Shown: piece by piece, positions 51,101 to 61,002 of the stretch | Numbering within the stretch: position 1 is the first letter of the stretch | Layout of the letters: each line of letters opens with the position of its first letter | Source of the DNA: Chromatiales bacterium | GTDB taxonomy: Bacteria; Pseudomonadota; Gammaproteobacteria; Steroidobacterales; GCA-2729495 | Reading direction: 5' to 3' | Length of the DNA: 64,000 bases | Assembly (NCBI GenBank): GCA_016789885.1 | Contig: JAEUPZ010000007.1 | Coordinates: forward strand, 62,001-126,000 | Position numbers and translations under genes: made by a program | Notes under the pieces: generated by a model | Database searches by the model: none | What the model was told of the DNA's origin: nothing | What the model saw: only the letters and a program-made list of their open reading frames with translations

Positions 51101-54100
51101 CTGGCGTCCGTCGAGCGGCGGCCCGCCGACGGTTCGCTGCCACCCCGGCGCACGGTGTTCGTCCATGCGCCGGGCACCGAACGTCCGCTCGCCGAGATCG
51201 CCCTGGTCCAGAACCAGCCGGGCCACAGCACGCAGTCCACCTGGCACTACGGCCTCGACCGGGAGCTCTCGCGCACGGACCCCCGGGGCCTGACCGGCTC
51301 CTGGCGCTGGGACAACTTCGGCCGGCTGGTGCGCGAGTCGCAGCCCGATGCCAACGGCGGCGGCACGCAGACGAGCTACCTGGCCTGCCACGGCGGCTGC
51401 ATGGTGGAAGGTGGCGCGTACCAGATCCTGACGCTGCGTGACGACGGCTTCTGGACGATGACCGTGCACGACGGCGCGGGCCGGGTCGTCGCCCGCGAGG
51501 TGGCGCTGGCCGGCGGGCGCAGCAGCCGGCAGCTCACCGAGTACGACGCCCTCGGGCGGGTGCGTCGCGAGAGCATGCCCTTCATCGCTGGCGAGACCAC
51601 CTACTGGGTGGAGACGGCCTACGAGCCCGGCGGTCGCCCGCGCAGCGAGGACCGCCCCGTCAGCGCCACCCAGCCCGACGGCGCGCGCACGCGCTGGTCC
51701 TACGCGCGCCTCGCCACCACCACCACCGACGCGGAGAACCGCGTCGTCACGCAGATGACCGACGCGCGGGGGCGGCTCGTGCGGATCAGCTCGGTCGCCG
51801 GCGGCACCACGGCCTACGGTTACACGCCCTTCGGCGAGGTGGCCCGCATGACCGACGCCAACGGCGTTACCACGACCCTGGCCTACGACGAGCGGGGCCT
51901 GCCGACCACGGTCGACTCTCCCGACGCCGGCCGGCGCACGTCGATCCACAACGCCTTCGGTGAGCTGGCCAGCCAGGCCGACGCCGCGAGCCCGCCCCGC
52001 GTCATCACCTATGCCTGGGACCAGCTCGGGCGCCTCGCCAGCCGCACCGACGGCGCCGGCACCGCCACCTGGCAGTACGGCACCGACCCGGACACGTCCT
52101 TCGGCCAGCTGCTGCGGCAGTCGGCGCCGGCGGGCCCGGGCGTGGCGGCCTTCAGCGAGTCCTATGCCTACGACAACCGCGGCCGCCGCAGCCGCGTGAC
52201 CACGACCATCGACGGCAGCACCTATGCCACCGACATGACCTGGGATCCACTCGGCCGGCTCGTCGGCATCACCTATCCGGGCACCGTCAATGGCGCCCGG
52301 CCGCGCTTCCGCTACCGCTACGAGGGCGCGGGCTACCTCGACGTCGTCGAGCAGGACCTCTCCGGCACCGGGGGGCTCTGGGTGCCGCTCTACGACCTGC
52401 AGGCCCACGACGCCGTCGGCCGGGCCGTGCACGTCGTGCTGGGCAATGCGGCCACCATCGACCAGCGCGCCATCATCGACCCGGCGACGCTGCGGCCCGT
52501 GGCGATCCGCACGGGCAGGAGCCAGGGTGGCGAGCGGCAGGATCTGGCCTATCGCTGGGACCGAGTCGGCAACCTGCTCGAGCGGGCCGACCGCAACCTC
52601 GGCACGGTCGAGGAGTTCAGCTTCGACGAGCTCGACCGGCTCACGGCGGCACGGCTCGACGGCGTGCAGACGCTGGCCATCACCTGGGACGCCGGCTCGC
52701 GGATCCGCTGGAAGTCCGACGTCGGCACCTACAGCTACGGCACCGCGCGGCCGTCGGCCGTCGCCTCGGTCAGTGGCGGCCCCCGCGGCACCCAGGCCTT
52801 CAGCTACGACGCCAACGGCCACATGGTCGCGCGCAACGGCCGGCCCATCACCTGGACCGCCTTCAACCAGCCGCTGCGCATCGACTACGGCACCGGCGAC
52901 AACACCGAATTCGGCTACGGGCCGGACCGCCAGCGCGTGCGGCAGGTGGCGCGCACCGGCGGCAGCGTCGTGACGACCCACTACGTGGGCCCGCACTTCG
53001 AGGTCGAGATCCGGGGCACGAGCCGGCGTTACCGCTCGTCGGTATTCGCCAATGGCGAGGCCTTCTACAGCCAGGTGGAGCAGGACAACCCGGCATCCCT
53101 CGACGGCTACTTCGTCCACCGGGACCATCAGGGCAGCGTCGACACGCTGACGCGGGTCGTCGGCAGCGGCGGCGACACGCTCAGGCAGTCGTTCGATGCC
53201 TTCGGCAAGCGGCGCAGCGCCGACTGGACCGCCGACACGGCCGACCAGCGCTACGGCGACGCGCACTTCACCGAGCGGGGCTACACCGGGCACGAGCACC
53301 TCGACAACGTGCGGCTAATCCACATGAACGGGCGACTGCAGGACCCGCTGCTCGGCGTGATGCTGTCGCCCGACCCGGTGCTCGGCAGCCTGGCCGACCC
53401 CCGCACGCTCAACCGCTACGGCTACGCCGGCGGCAACCCGGCGTCGGCCACGGACCCCGACGGGTTCTTCCTGCGGCGGCTCATCAAGAACATCATCCGG
53501 GCGATCCGCCACGTCGGGTCATTCATCGGGCGCGTCGTCGAGCGCTACGGCCGCAACCTGATCGGGCTGGTGGCCGGCCACTACGTCGGCGGCTGGCTCA
53601 CCGACTGGTACCTGGCCAAGGCTCCGCTCACCCTCAACCACATGAAGACCGCCGAGATACTCGGCGGCATGGCGTCGGGGGCGACGACGGCGGCCATCGC
53701 CCGGGGCGAGCCCAGGGCCATCATCGGCGGAGCCATCTCCGGCGGCGTCATGCGCGGCGTGGAGCTGCACTTCGGCAGCGCGTGGACCCTGAAGCGCATC
53801 ATCGTCACCTCCACCGTGGGCGGCGCCATGGCCTACGTCGAGACCGGCAAGTTCGCACCGGTCTTCGGCGCACTGGCGACGGCCAGCAGCACCCGCTTCC
53901 TCTACAACCGCTTCGTCGGCTACGACACCACCTGGAAGCCGGGCGGCGAGGCCCAGCCCAAGGGCCGCTACCAGCTGCCGGTGGAGGGGGCGAACAACTT
54001 CGGCAACGCGCAGTCCGTCGTCGATCCCGGCGACTTCTTCGGCGAGGGCGGACAGCTCTCGCGGCTGATGAACCGCGTGCCGGGCGTCAACGCGGTGGCC

Positions 54101-54256
54101 GGCTTCCACGACGTGATGCAGGTGGGCTGGGACCGCTGGGGCGGCGCCGGGCTGCGCACCTGGCTGAACGTGCCCGGCATGCCCGCCGCCGCCGCCGTCA
54201 CCTACCCGGCGCTGCTCGACGGCGTGCCGGCCCTGCAGGCCGCGGCCGGCGACTGA
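48155..54256 (+). CDS. Secreted SpvB / FG-GAP / RHS-repeat giant with variable C-terminal domain
   Basis: The 2033-residue protein starts at ATG 48155 behind GGAGAG and has a Sec signal (to ~residue 37). The N-terminal SpvB-type domain (LPIGVSPGINGLAPTLSINY) leads to seven FG-GAP/VCBS-like calcium-binding repeats at ~352-677 (e.g. DIDGDGATDLL, DFDGDGRRDLL, DLTGDGRSDLLF), a TcdB-middle-like section (TVTDGLGMRWALTHR), YD/RHS repeats at ~980-1700, and the RHS core ending YGYAGGNPASATDPDG at ~1768. The last ~262 residues are unlike the rest: Gly-rich helices, then a soluble end with GANNFGNAQSVVDPGDFFGEG and NAVAGFHDVMQ. This matches secreted polymorphic-toxin or TcB-TcC cocoon organisation. No immunity gene is obvious downstream; rmuC follows 13 nt later. 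Confidence 0.93.
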   Translation: MSRTNPCSVRPARCVVIAQAALAGLSLAAALAAAAASTTTIGRLAGSGSVDAAGAASWSLPIGVSPGINGLAPTLSINYRSHAGEGDVGVGADLTGLSRVTRCPRIMATDARVRGVRFDGDDRFCLDGQVLVLVSGSHGGDGAEYRTETEQFERIWSRGRLGTGPAWFEVRQPDGTTRYYGVDPGARTPATGPAGEVREWALSSVTDRFRNQALYSYLNAAGLPEALPLEIRWSTDASGNGARFRLRFEYTLAEGRERRGGFTWGSRWDRRYRVREVLYESDEGSGFGLVHRYTLGYGTSPTGRARLHSIEQCGPDACLPPTTFSWQDGTAGFATAINGPGDATAADALLTDIDGDGATDLLIPVTSNGTRRWYLRRTDPASPGVLGTTLRDTGVTGSGAAHVLDFDGDGRRDLLTVGTNTPATWWVYRSSGTGFLAGINTGIAAGPFATAAPADIDGDGREDIVYLRDQQAWFRRSLGTGVGPEQPTPVSAGGEAPPVLVVSGMLPPVDFDGDGRGDLLVRRQAAVMATTPPYYEGYLSTGTSLERTFTTVAALAIIPLDVNGDGLTDLLIRDHASFGWQVRISLGTTLAEPVPAGLNGNPATVRVLDYDGDGRDDLLRAVGTTGWRVHLADDAAATPYSDIDATRYVDITGSATPAQAGIIVTDLTGDGRSDLLFARAEPRRWEVQVRPGERPDLLSTVTDGLGMRWALTHRPLSAAPGYTASGTDRPDDRLLRGGALPVVTAMVESDGTGGTWTTAFRYTNGRISRVGRGFLGFEVRRATDSRYGALHGVEVYSDTTFRQDFPFIGAVAGGVTARADGHRIRTVDTTWASHARPATADPAADTHFVYPTREVTVEYETDPDGGALGQQVRRVERAMTWDHDHGAMARETVTTSSPDHPEAQASVTVRSFDDSARQGSGCLGLVTREEVTEATSTGESATRTSTATWNAPTCRQLSVTTGPVADPARQLVTSFSYDGAGRLASVERRPADGSLPPRRTVFVHAPGTERPLAEIALVQNQPGHSTQSTWHYGLDRELSRTDPRGLTGSWRWDNFGRLVRESQPDANGGGTQTSYLACHGGCMVEGGAYQILTLRDDGFWTMTVHDGAGRVVAREVALAGGRSSRQLTEYDALGRVRRESMPFIAGETTYWVETAYEPGGRPRSEDRPVSATQPDGARTRWSYARLATTTTDAENRVVTQMTDARGRLVRISSVAGGTTAYGYTPFGEVARMTDANGVTTTLAYDERGLPTTVDSPDAGRRTSIHNAFGELASQADAASPPRVITYAWDQLGRLASRTDGAGTATWQYGTDPDTSFGQLLRQSAPAGPGVAAFSESYAYDNRGRRSRVTTTIDGSTYATDMTWDPLGRLVGITYPGTVNGARPRFRYRYEGAGYLDVVEQDLSGTGGLWVPLYDLQAHDAVGRAVHVVLGNAATIDQRAIIDPATLRPVAIRTGRSQGGERQDLAYRWDRVGNLLERADRNLGTVEEFSFDELDRLTAARLDGVQTLAITWDAGSRIRWKSDVGTYSYGTARPSAVASVSGGPRGTQAFSYDANGHMVARNGRPITWTAFNQPLRIDYGTGDNTEFGYGPDRQRVRQVARTGGSVVTTHYVGPHFEVEIRGTSRRYRSSVFANGEAFYSQVEQDNPASLDGYFVHRDHQGSVDTLTRVVGSGGDTLRQSFDAFGKRRSADWTADTADQRYGDAHFTERGYTGHEHLDNVRLIHMNGRLQDPLLGVMLSPDPVLGSLADPRTLNRYGYAGGNPASATDPDGFFLRRLIKNIIRAIRHVGSFIGRVVERYGRNLIGLVAGHYVGGWLTDWYLAKAPLTLNHMKTAEILGGMASGATTAAIARGEPRAIIGGAISGGVMRGVELHFGSAWTLKRIIVTSTVGGAMAYVETGKFAPVFGALATASSTRFLYNRFVGYDTTWKPGGEAQPKGRYQLPVEGANNFGNAQSVVDPGDFFGEGGQLSRLMNRVPGVNAVAGFHDVMQVGWDRWGGAGLRTWLNVPGMPAAAAVTYPALLDGVPALQAAAGD

Positions 54257-54269
54257 GGGGTTAAGATGA

Positions 54270-55721
54270 GTGCCCCTTCCCCGGCCGTGGATCGTGATGC
54301 CAGACGGTGGCCTGCTGCTCATGGCGGCGATGACGGGCGCGGCGCTCGGCGCCGGGCTCGCCTGGCTGCTCGCGGCCCGCCGCCAGGCCGGGGTCCTGCG
54401 CGAGGCGCAGGCGGCGGCCGCCGAGGCGGCCCGGGCCCCGCTCGCGACGCTGGCCGACCAGCTGCGCTCCCAGCTCGACGAACTGCGGGCGCGCGAGGTG
54501 GCCGCCCGCGACGAGGCCCGGCAGCTCGGCGACGCGGTCCGGCAGCGGGAGGTGGAGCTGGCGGGGCTGCGCGAGCGCCTCGACGCCGCCGCCCGCCACC
54601 ACGAGGAGAACGTGGCACGGCTACAGGGCATGGTGGCCGAGGCCGACAAGCGCCTCGCCGACCAGTTCAAGGCGGTGGCGGCCCAGATCCTCGACGAGAA
54701 GACGGCGAAGTTCACCGAGACCAACCGCGCGCGGCTCGACGAGCTGCTGCAGCCCTTCCGCGAGCGGCTGCAGGAGTTCCAGAAGAAGGTCGAGGACACG
54801 CACATGGCCGAGATGCAGGGCCAGTCGCAGCTCAAGGGCGAGCTCGACCGGCTCATGCGGCTCAACCAGCAGGTCAGCGAAGAGGCCCACAACCTGACGA
54901 CGGCCCTCAAGGGCGACGCGAAGGCCCGGGGCAACTGGGGCGAGCTGATCCTCGAGCGGGCCCTGGAGCTGTCGGGGCTCGAGGCCGGCCGCGAGTACCG
55001 GCTGCAGGACAGCCGCACGACCGACGCCGGCGAGCGTCGCCAGCCCGACGTCGTCATCACGCTGCCGGACAACCGCTGCCTCATCATCGACTCGAAGGTC
55101 TCGCTGGTCGCCTACGAGCGGTACGCCAACGCCGATGACGATGACGACCGGGACGCGGCGCTGCGGGACCACCTGGCCTCGGTGCGCACCCACATGAAGT
55201 CCCTGGGCGACAAGGACTACCCGCAGCTCTACGGCGTCGCCAGCGTCGACTTCGTGCTGCTGTTCGTGCCGCTGGAGCCGGCGCTGCTGGTGGCACTGCG
55301 CGCCGAGGCGGGCCTGTACGAGGAGGCGCTGCGCCGGAACGTCGTGCTGGTGGGCCCGTCGAGCCTGCTGGCGACGCTGCGGGTGGTCACGCAGGTGTGG
55401 CGGCTCGAGCGCCAGAACCGCAACGTCGAGCAGATCGCGAAGCTCGGCGGCCTGCTGTACGACAGCTTCGTCAACTTCGTCGTCGAGCTCGAGAAGGTGC
55501 AGCGGGCCGTGGGCACTGCCGGGCAGTCCGTGGACGAGGCCCTGCGCATGCTGACCACCGGTGGCACGAGCCTCATGCGCCGCGCCGAGAAGCTGCGCGA
55601 GCTGGGGGTCAAGTCGAAGAAGCAGCTGCCGGCCTCGCTCGCGGGCGACGACGGGGACGACGCCGACGCCGACGGTCCCCGGGACCTGCCGGCCCCGGGC
55701 GACCAGGTACCCCGCCACTGA
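54270..55721 (+). CDS. rmuC: DNA recombination protein RmuC
   Basis: The 483-residue protein starts at GTG 54270 (ATG 54297 is the alternative), with an N-terminal anchor helix (LLLMAAMTGAALGAGLAWLLA), a long coiled coil (residues ~45-170), and the RmuC domain with RGNWGELILERALELSGLEAGREY, PDVVITLPDNRCLIIDSKVSLVAYERY and LLFVPLEPALLVAL. RmuC is a predicted endonuclease-fold protein that limits inversion at short inverted repeats. It follows the RHS giant by 13 nt, perhaps by chance. Confidence 0.95.
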   Translation: MPLPRPWIVMPDGGLLLMAAMTGAALGAGLAWLLAARRQAGVLREAQAAAAEAARAPLATLADQLRSQLDELRAREVAARDEARQLGDAVRQREVELAGLRERLDAAARHHEENVARLQGMVAEADKRLADQFKAVAAQILDEKTAKFTETNRARLDELLQPFRERLQEFQKKVEDTHMAEMQGQSQLKGELDRLMRLNQQVSEEAHNLTTALKGDAKARGNWGELILERALELSGLEAGREYRLQDSRTTDAGERRQPDVVITLPDNRCLIIDSKVSLVAYERYANADDDDDRDAALRDHLASVRTHMKSLGDKDYPQLYGVASVDFVLLFVPLEPALLVALRAEAGLYEEALRRNVVLVGPSSLLATLRVVTQVWRLERQNRNVEQIAKLGGLLYDSFVNFVVELEKVQRAVGTAGQSVDEALRMLTTGGTSLMRRAEKLRELGVKSKKQLPASLAGDDGDDADADGPRDLPAPGDQVPRH

Positions 55722-55792
55722 CGCCGTCGGCGCCGGCAATCCGCCACCACGCCCGGCCCGAACCCCCGGCGTCCCCCCGACCGGCCACCGCC

Positions 55793-56464
<672 letters not shown>

Positions 56465-56564
56465 GGGGCCCGGCCCCGGGCGCCCGGTTGTCGTCCGCGG
56501 CGTCGTGCCGTCGCGGCCAGGGACAGCCGTGCGCGGGCTCCCGCCCGCGGCCGGAGCCCGCCGC

Positions 56565-59165
56565 GTGAGCAGCCGCGGCTGGCTGATCCGCCACCTGGTG
56601 CTGGGCCAGGCGCGCCGGCAGCGCTGGCGCACCGCCGTCGAGGCCCTGGCCATCGCGGCCGGCGTCGCGCTGGGCTTCGGCGTCAACCTGGTGAACGAGG
56701 CGGCGCTGCGTGAGTTCGGCACGGCCACCCGCGAGCTGGCCGGCAGCGCGGACCTGCGCCTCGCCGGCTCCCGCGACGGCTTCGGTGAGGCAGTGTTCGG
56801 CCCGCTCGCGGCCTCGCCACTGGTGCGGATCGCGAGTCCCGTACTCGAGGTGCGCGTCCCCGTGGCGGGCCACGGCGGCGACAGCCTCACGATCCTCGGC
56901 ATCGACTGGTTCCGCGCCGCGCCCCTCACGCCCGGCCTGCTGCCGCAGCCGGCGGCGGACGGCGCCAACCGCGACGCCGGAGCCGACGATGCGGGCGGCG
57001 AGCCGGCCGGTGGTGGCGCCGGGCTGCTCGACGACGGCCTCTTCCTGACGCCGACGGCGGCGACGCGTTTCGGCGTGGGCCCCGGCGACACGCTGACGGT
57101 GCAGGCCGGCGGCCGGGCGGTGGCCCTGCGGATCGCCGGCCTCGTGCCGGGGCCCCGCGACGGCGAGGTGCTCGGCGTCATGGACATCGCCGCCGCCCAG
57201 TGGCGGCTCGACCGGCTTGGCCTCCTGACCCGCATCGACCTGGCGCTGGCGCCCGGCGCCGACCCGGCGGCCCTCGCCCGCAGCGTGACGCTGCCCGCCG
57301 GCACGGCGCTGGTCGCACCGGACATCGGCGATGCCCGGCTCGCGAATCTCTCGCGGGCCTACCGCGTCAACCTCAACGTGCTCGCGCTGGTGGCGCTCTT
57401 CACCGGCATCTTCCTCGTGTTCTCCCTCGAGGCCCAGGCGACGCTGGCGCGGCGCACGGAGCTCGCCGCACTCCGCGTACTCGGCGTGACGCAGGCGGGC
57501 GTGGCGCGGCTCGTCCTCGGCCAGGCGGTGCTCGTGGGATCCGTGGGCAGCCTCGCGGGCCTCGGGCTCGGCGCGCTGCTCGCCACGGGCATCCTCGCCG
57601 CCGTCGGCGGCGACCTCGGCAACGGCGGCAACTTCGGCTCGACGGGCACGGCCCGGCCGGCGCTCACGCTGGCGCCGCTGCCGCTGCTGGGCTTCTTCCT
57701 GCTCGGCGTCGTCGCCGCCGCCGCCGGTGCCCTCGTGCCGGCCCGGGACGTGGCGCGCGTGCCGCCGGCCGCGGCCCTCAAGGCCGGCGCCGAGGAAGAG
57801 GCCTTCCGCCCCGCGCTGCGGGCGCTGCCGGGCCTTTCGCTGCTGCTCCTCGCCGCGGTGCTGGTGCTGCTGCCGCCGGCCGGCGGCGTGCCCGTCGCCG
57901 CCTACGCCGGCATCGCGGCGCTGCTGGTGGGAAGCATCGCGCTGCAGCCCTGGCTCTCGGCCCGGCTCTTCGGCGGCGTGGCGCGCCTGCTCCCGCGCTG
58001 GCGCGGCGCCGCCCGCTTCCCGCTCCTCGGCCTCGCCGTCACCCGCGTCGCCCAGGGGCCGAGTCTCGCTGCCATCGGCATGGCCGGCATCGTCGCGAGC
58101 TTCGGCCTGATGATCGCCATGGCGACCATGGTCGCGAGCTTCCGCATTTCCCTCGACGAATGGCTCGGCGCGGTGCTGCCGGCCGACGTCTACGTGCGGG
58201 CCGGCGGCGCCATGACCAACGCCACCTTCGCCGCCGGGGACGTCGCCACGTTCCGGCGCTTCCCCGGCGTGGCGCGCGCGGAGTTCACCCGGGCCGTGCG
58301 CGTATCGCTGGCGCCGGACCAGCCCGACGTCTACGTCCTCGCCCGGCCGGTGGAGGCGTCGCGCGCCGCCGTCGAGCTGCCGCTGGTGGGCCCGGGCGCC
58401 ACGGCGCCGCCGGGCGGCCCGCCGCCCTGCTGGGTCTCCGAGGCCGTCGCGCGGCTCTACGGCGCGCGGGTCGGCGGCACCCTGGTGCTGCCACTCGGCG
58501 GTGAGGCGCGGGAGTTCTTCGTCGCCGGCGTCTGGCGCGACTACGCGCGGCAGTGGGGCAGCGTCGTCGTGCGCGATGCCGACTACATGGCCCTGACCGG
58601 CGACGAGTCGCGGACCGAGGCGGCGCTGTGGCTCGAGCCCGGCGCGCAGCCGTCGGCGGTGCTGGCGGGGCTCCGCACGGCGCTGGCGGCAGGACCGACG
58701 GCGGAGTTCAGCGACGCCGGCGAGCTGCGCGCCCTGTCGCTGCGCATCTTCGACCGCAGCTTCACCGTCACCTACGTGCTCGAGGCCATCGCCATCGTCA
58801 TCGGCCTCGTCGGCGTCGGCGCCACCTTCGCGGCCCAGGCCCTGGCCCGCACCCGGGAGTTCGCCATGCTGCGCCACCTCGGCGTGACCCGCGGCCAGGT
58901 GCTGCAGCTGCTGGCGCTGGAGGGCGCGCTCGTCAGCAGCCTCGCCATCCTCGGCGGCCTCGTCGCCGGACTGCTGGTGGCCCTCGTGCTGGTGGTGGTC
59001 GTGAATCCGCAGTCCTTCAACTGGACCATGGAGTTCCACGTGCCGGGGCGGCTCGTCGCGGGCCTCGCCGCGGTGCTGCTGGCGGCGGCCGTGGCCACCG
59101 CCGTGCTGGCCGGCCGGCGTGTCGCCGGGCGGGACGTGGTCCGGGCCGTGAGTGCCGACTGGTGA
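56565..59165 (+). CDS. Large FtsX-type ABC transporter permease
   Basis: The protein is taken from GTG 56565 (866 residues, GGAG 8 nt upstream); GTG 56505 would add 20 residues. It has an N-terminal helix (VEALAIAAGVALGFGVNLVNEA), a long periplasmic domain, then FtsX-type four-helix blocks near residues ~280-420 (RTELAALRVLGVTQAGVARLVLGQAVLVG) and ~735-860 (REFAMLRHLGVTRGQVLQLLALEGALVSS). This duplicated two-FtsX layout is that of COG0577-type 800-850-residue permeases. Its stop overlaps the AttH/CrtC-like gene (GTGA), giving a three-gene export unit. Confidence 0.9.
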   Translation: MSSRGWLIRHLVLGQARRQRWRTAVEALAIAAGVALGFGVNLVNEAALREFGTATRELAGSADLRLAGSRDGFGEAVFGPLAASPLVRIASPVLEVRVPVAGHGGDSLTILGIDWFRAAPLTPGLLPQPAADGANRDAGADDAGGEPAGGGAGLLDDGLFLTPTAATRFGVGPGDTLTVQAGGRAVALRIAGLVPGPRDGEVLGVMDIAAAQWRLDRLGLLTRIDLALAPGADPAALARSVTLPAGTALVAPDIGDARLANLSRAYRVNLNVLALVALFTGIFLVFSLEAQATLARRTELAALRVLGVTQAGVARLVLGQAVLVGSVGSLAGLGLGALLATGILAAVGGDLGNGGNFGSTGTARPALTLAPLPLLGFFLLGVVAAAAGALVPARDVARVPPAAALKAGAEEEAFRPALRALPGLSLLLLAAVLVLLPPAGGVPVAAYAGIAALLVGSIALQPWLSARLFGGVARLLPRWRGAARFPLLGLAVTRVAQGPSLAAIGMAGIVASFGLMIAMATMVASFRISLDEWLGAVLPADVYVRAGGAMTNATFAAGDVATFRRFPGVARAEFTRAVRVSLAPDQPDVYVLARPVEASRAAVELPLVGPGATAPPGGPPPCWVSEAVARLYGARVGGTLVLPLGGEAREFFVAGVWRDYARQWGSVVVRDADYMALTGDESRTEAALWLEPGAQPSAVLAGLRTALAAGPTAEFSDAGELRALSLRIFDRSFTVTYVLEAIAIVIGLVGVGATFAAQALARTREFAMLRHLGVTRGQVLQLLALEGALVSSLAILGGLVAGLLVALVLVVVVNPQSFNWTMEFHVPGRLVAGLAAVLLAAAVATAVLAGRRVAGRDVVRAVSADW

Positions 59166-60262
59166 GCCTCGGCCGCCGCCAGCTGCTCGCCGCCCTCGCC
59201 GCCTGCGCGTGGCCCCGCACGCCACTGCGGGCCCAGGCGAACGGCCGCGTCAGCGACCCGGTGGTGCCGCGGCCGCTCGTGTTTCCCGCCGACCACGGCG
59301 CCCATCCCGGCTTCCGCTCCGAGTGGTGGTACCTGACCGGCCTGCTCGACGCACCCGGCGGCGGCGATCCGCTAGGCTTCCAGCTGACGTTCTTCCGGGT
59401 ACGCACCGGCATCGGCGAGGACAACCCCAGCGCCTTCGCGCCCCGGCAGGTGCTGCTGGCCCACGCGGCGCTGGCGGACCCGGCAGCGGGGCAGCTGCGC
59501 CACGACCAGGCCATCGCCCGCGCAGGCTTCGGCGTGGTCGAGGCCGGCACCACCGACACGGACGTCCAGCTGAACCGCTGGCGCTTCCGGCGCGATCCGG
59601 CCACCGGCCACTACCGCGGCCTCATCGCCGCCCGCGGTTTCACCCTCGACGTCACCGCCACGCCGACGCAGCCCCTGCTGCTGCAGGGCGATGCCGGGTT
59701 CTCGCGCAAGGGGCCGGACCCGGCCCAGGCCAGCTACTACTACTCGCAGCCGCAGCTCGCCGTGACGGCCACCGTCGTGCGCGACGGCGTGACGGAACAG
59801 CGGCAGGGAACGGCCTGGCTCGACCACGAGTGGTCATCGGCCTACCTCGCCGCCGACGCCGCGGGCTGGGACTGGCTCGGCATGAACCTCGACGATGGCT
59901 CGGCGCTGACGGCCTTCGTCATCCGCCCCCGGGCGACCGGCGCGCCGCCGGTCTGGGCCTACGCAGCGCTGCGCCGGCCCGGCGAGGCGCCCCGCGTCTT
60001 CGGGCCCGACGCGGTGCGGTTCGAGCCCCAGCGGCACTGGACCTCGCCCCGCACCGGCGCCCGCTGGCCCGTGGCCCAGCAGGTCACCGTGGGCGACCGT
60101 GTCTTCACGACGGCACCGCTCTTCGAGGACCAGGAGCTCGACTCCCGGGCCAGCACCGGCGCCATCTACTGGGAGGGCGCGAGCCGGCTGCTGGAGGGCG
60201 GCCGCCCCGCCGGCCGCGGCTACGTCGAGCTGACGGGCTACGTCGAGCCGCTGCGGTTCTGA
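59162..60262 (+). CDS. AttH/CrtC-type lipocalin-like secreted protein
   Basis: The 366-residue protein starts at GTG 59162, overlapping the permease stop, with a Tat-like leader (GRRQLLAALAACAWP, then RAQA). The lipocalin-like/CrtC fold is suggested by FPADHGAHPGFRSEWWYLTGLL, GFQLTFFRVR, FSRKGPDPAQASYYYSQPQL, GTAWLDHEWSS and WDWLGMNLDDGSALTAF, all hallmarks of the secreted AttH group (COG5621), related to carotenoid 1,2-hydratase. These proteins are regularly linked with MacB/FtsX-like ABC exporters, as here. Function is unknown; carotenoid hydratase activity is unlikely without other crt genes. Confidence 0.9.
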   Translation: MSLGRRQLLAALAACAWPRTPLRAQANGRVSDPVVPRPLVFPADHGAHPGFRSEWWYLTGLLDAPGGGDPLGFQLTFFRVRTGIGEDNPSAFAPRQVLLAHAALADPAAGQLRHDQAIARAGFGVVEAGTTDTDVQLNRWRFRRDPATGHYRGLIAARGFTLDVTATPTQPLLLQGDAGFSRKGPDPAQASYYYSQPQLAVTATVVRDGVTEQRQGTAWLDHEWSSAYLAADAAGWDWLGMNLDDGSALTAFVIRPRATGAPPVWAYAALRRPGEAPRVFGPDAVRFEPQRHWTSPRTGARWPVAQQVTVGDRVFTTAPLFEDQELDSRASTGAIYWEGASRLLEGGRPAGRGYVELTGYVEPLRF

Positions 60263-60307
60263 CGCGCGCACGCCCGGGGGACGGGCGGCAGTGGCACACT
60301 CGCCCGC

Positions 60308-60982
60308 ATGCCCTTCGCCCGAGCCCGCTTCCTCGAGATCGCGCTGCCGGCGCCCGACGTCGGCGCCTCCCTCGACTTCTACCGCCGGCTCGGCTTCACC
60401 GAGCTCGACACCAACGACATCCGCCGGCACCACTACGCCACCGTCACCGACGGGCGGGTCGTCATCGGCCTGCACGGCGGCGGGCTCGAGGAGCCGGCCC
60501 TGGTCTTCGTGCAGCGCGACCTGGGGCGCCACGTGCGCGACCTCGTCGAGGCCGGCGTCGAGCCGGACTTCGCCCGCATCGCCGCCGACGAGTTCAACGA
60601 GGCCGGCTTCCGCACGCCCGACGGCCACCTGCTCGTCATGATCGAGGCAGGGACCTACTCCACCAGCGGCATGGCCGGGGCCGCGAAGCCGCTCGCCGGT
60701 GTGGTCGCCGAAGTCATCCTGCGTGGGACCGACCCGACGGCAACCGGCGCCTGGCTGGCTGGGGCGGGACTCGCCGCCGGCCGATCGGGATCGGGCTGCT
60801 ACGGCACCGGTCCACTCGCGCTTGCGGTTGAACCCGGCTGGCCGGTGCCGGGCCCTGTGCTGCGGCTCGCCGGCCCGATGCAGCGCGCGGCGCTCGACGC
60901 GCGGGGCATCACGCCGGTGCGGCGCTCCCAGGGCGAGGTGCTGATGGCGCCCGAAGGCACCTGGCTGATCGCAGCGCCCTGA
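60308..60982 (+). CDS. VOC family (glyoxalase/bleomycin resistance fold) protein
   Basis: The 224-residue protein begins LEIALPAPDVGASLDFYRRLGFTELDTND, a classic VOC opening, and contains GLHGGGLEEPALVF and GFRTPDGHLLVMIEAGTYS, where the metal-ligand Glu lies. A second half (residues ~130-224) is a diverged VOC repeat (EVILRGTDPTATGAWLAGAGL). Substrate unknown. It is convergent with the DUF1640-like gene. The ATG has no ribosome site. Confidence 0.87.
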   Translation: MPFARARFLEIALPAPDVGASLDFYRRLGFTELDTNDIRRHHYATVTDGRVVIGLHGGGLEEPALVFVQRDLGRHVRDLVEAGVEPDFARIAADEFNEAGFRTPDGHLLVMIEAGTYSTSGMAGAAKPLAGVVAEVILRGTDPTATGAWLAGAGLAAGRSGSGCYGTGPLALAVEPGWPVPGPVLRLAGPMQRAALDARGITPVRRSQGEVLMAPEGTWLIAAP

Positions 60983-61002
60983 CGACGACGGCGCGGCGCG
61001 GT

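Noticed and set aside
50897..53299. 800-codon minus-strand frame
   Set aside because: Antisense to the RHS repeats; periodic composition reflects the repeated coding strand.
54257..55721. rmuC as an immunity partner of the RHS giant
   Set aside because: It is a clear housekeeping RmuC with full domain; adjacency alone is not evidence.
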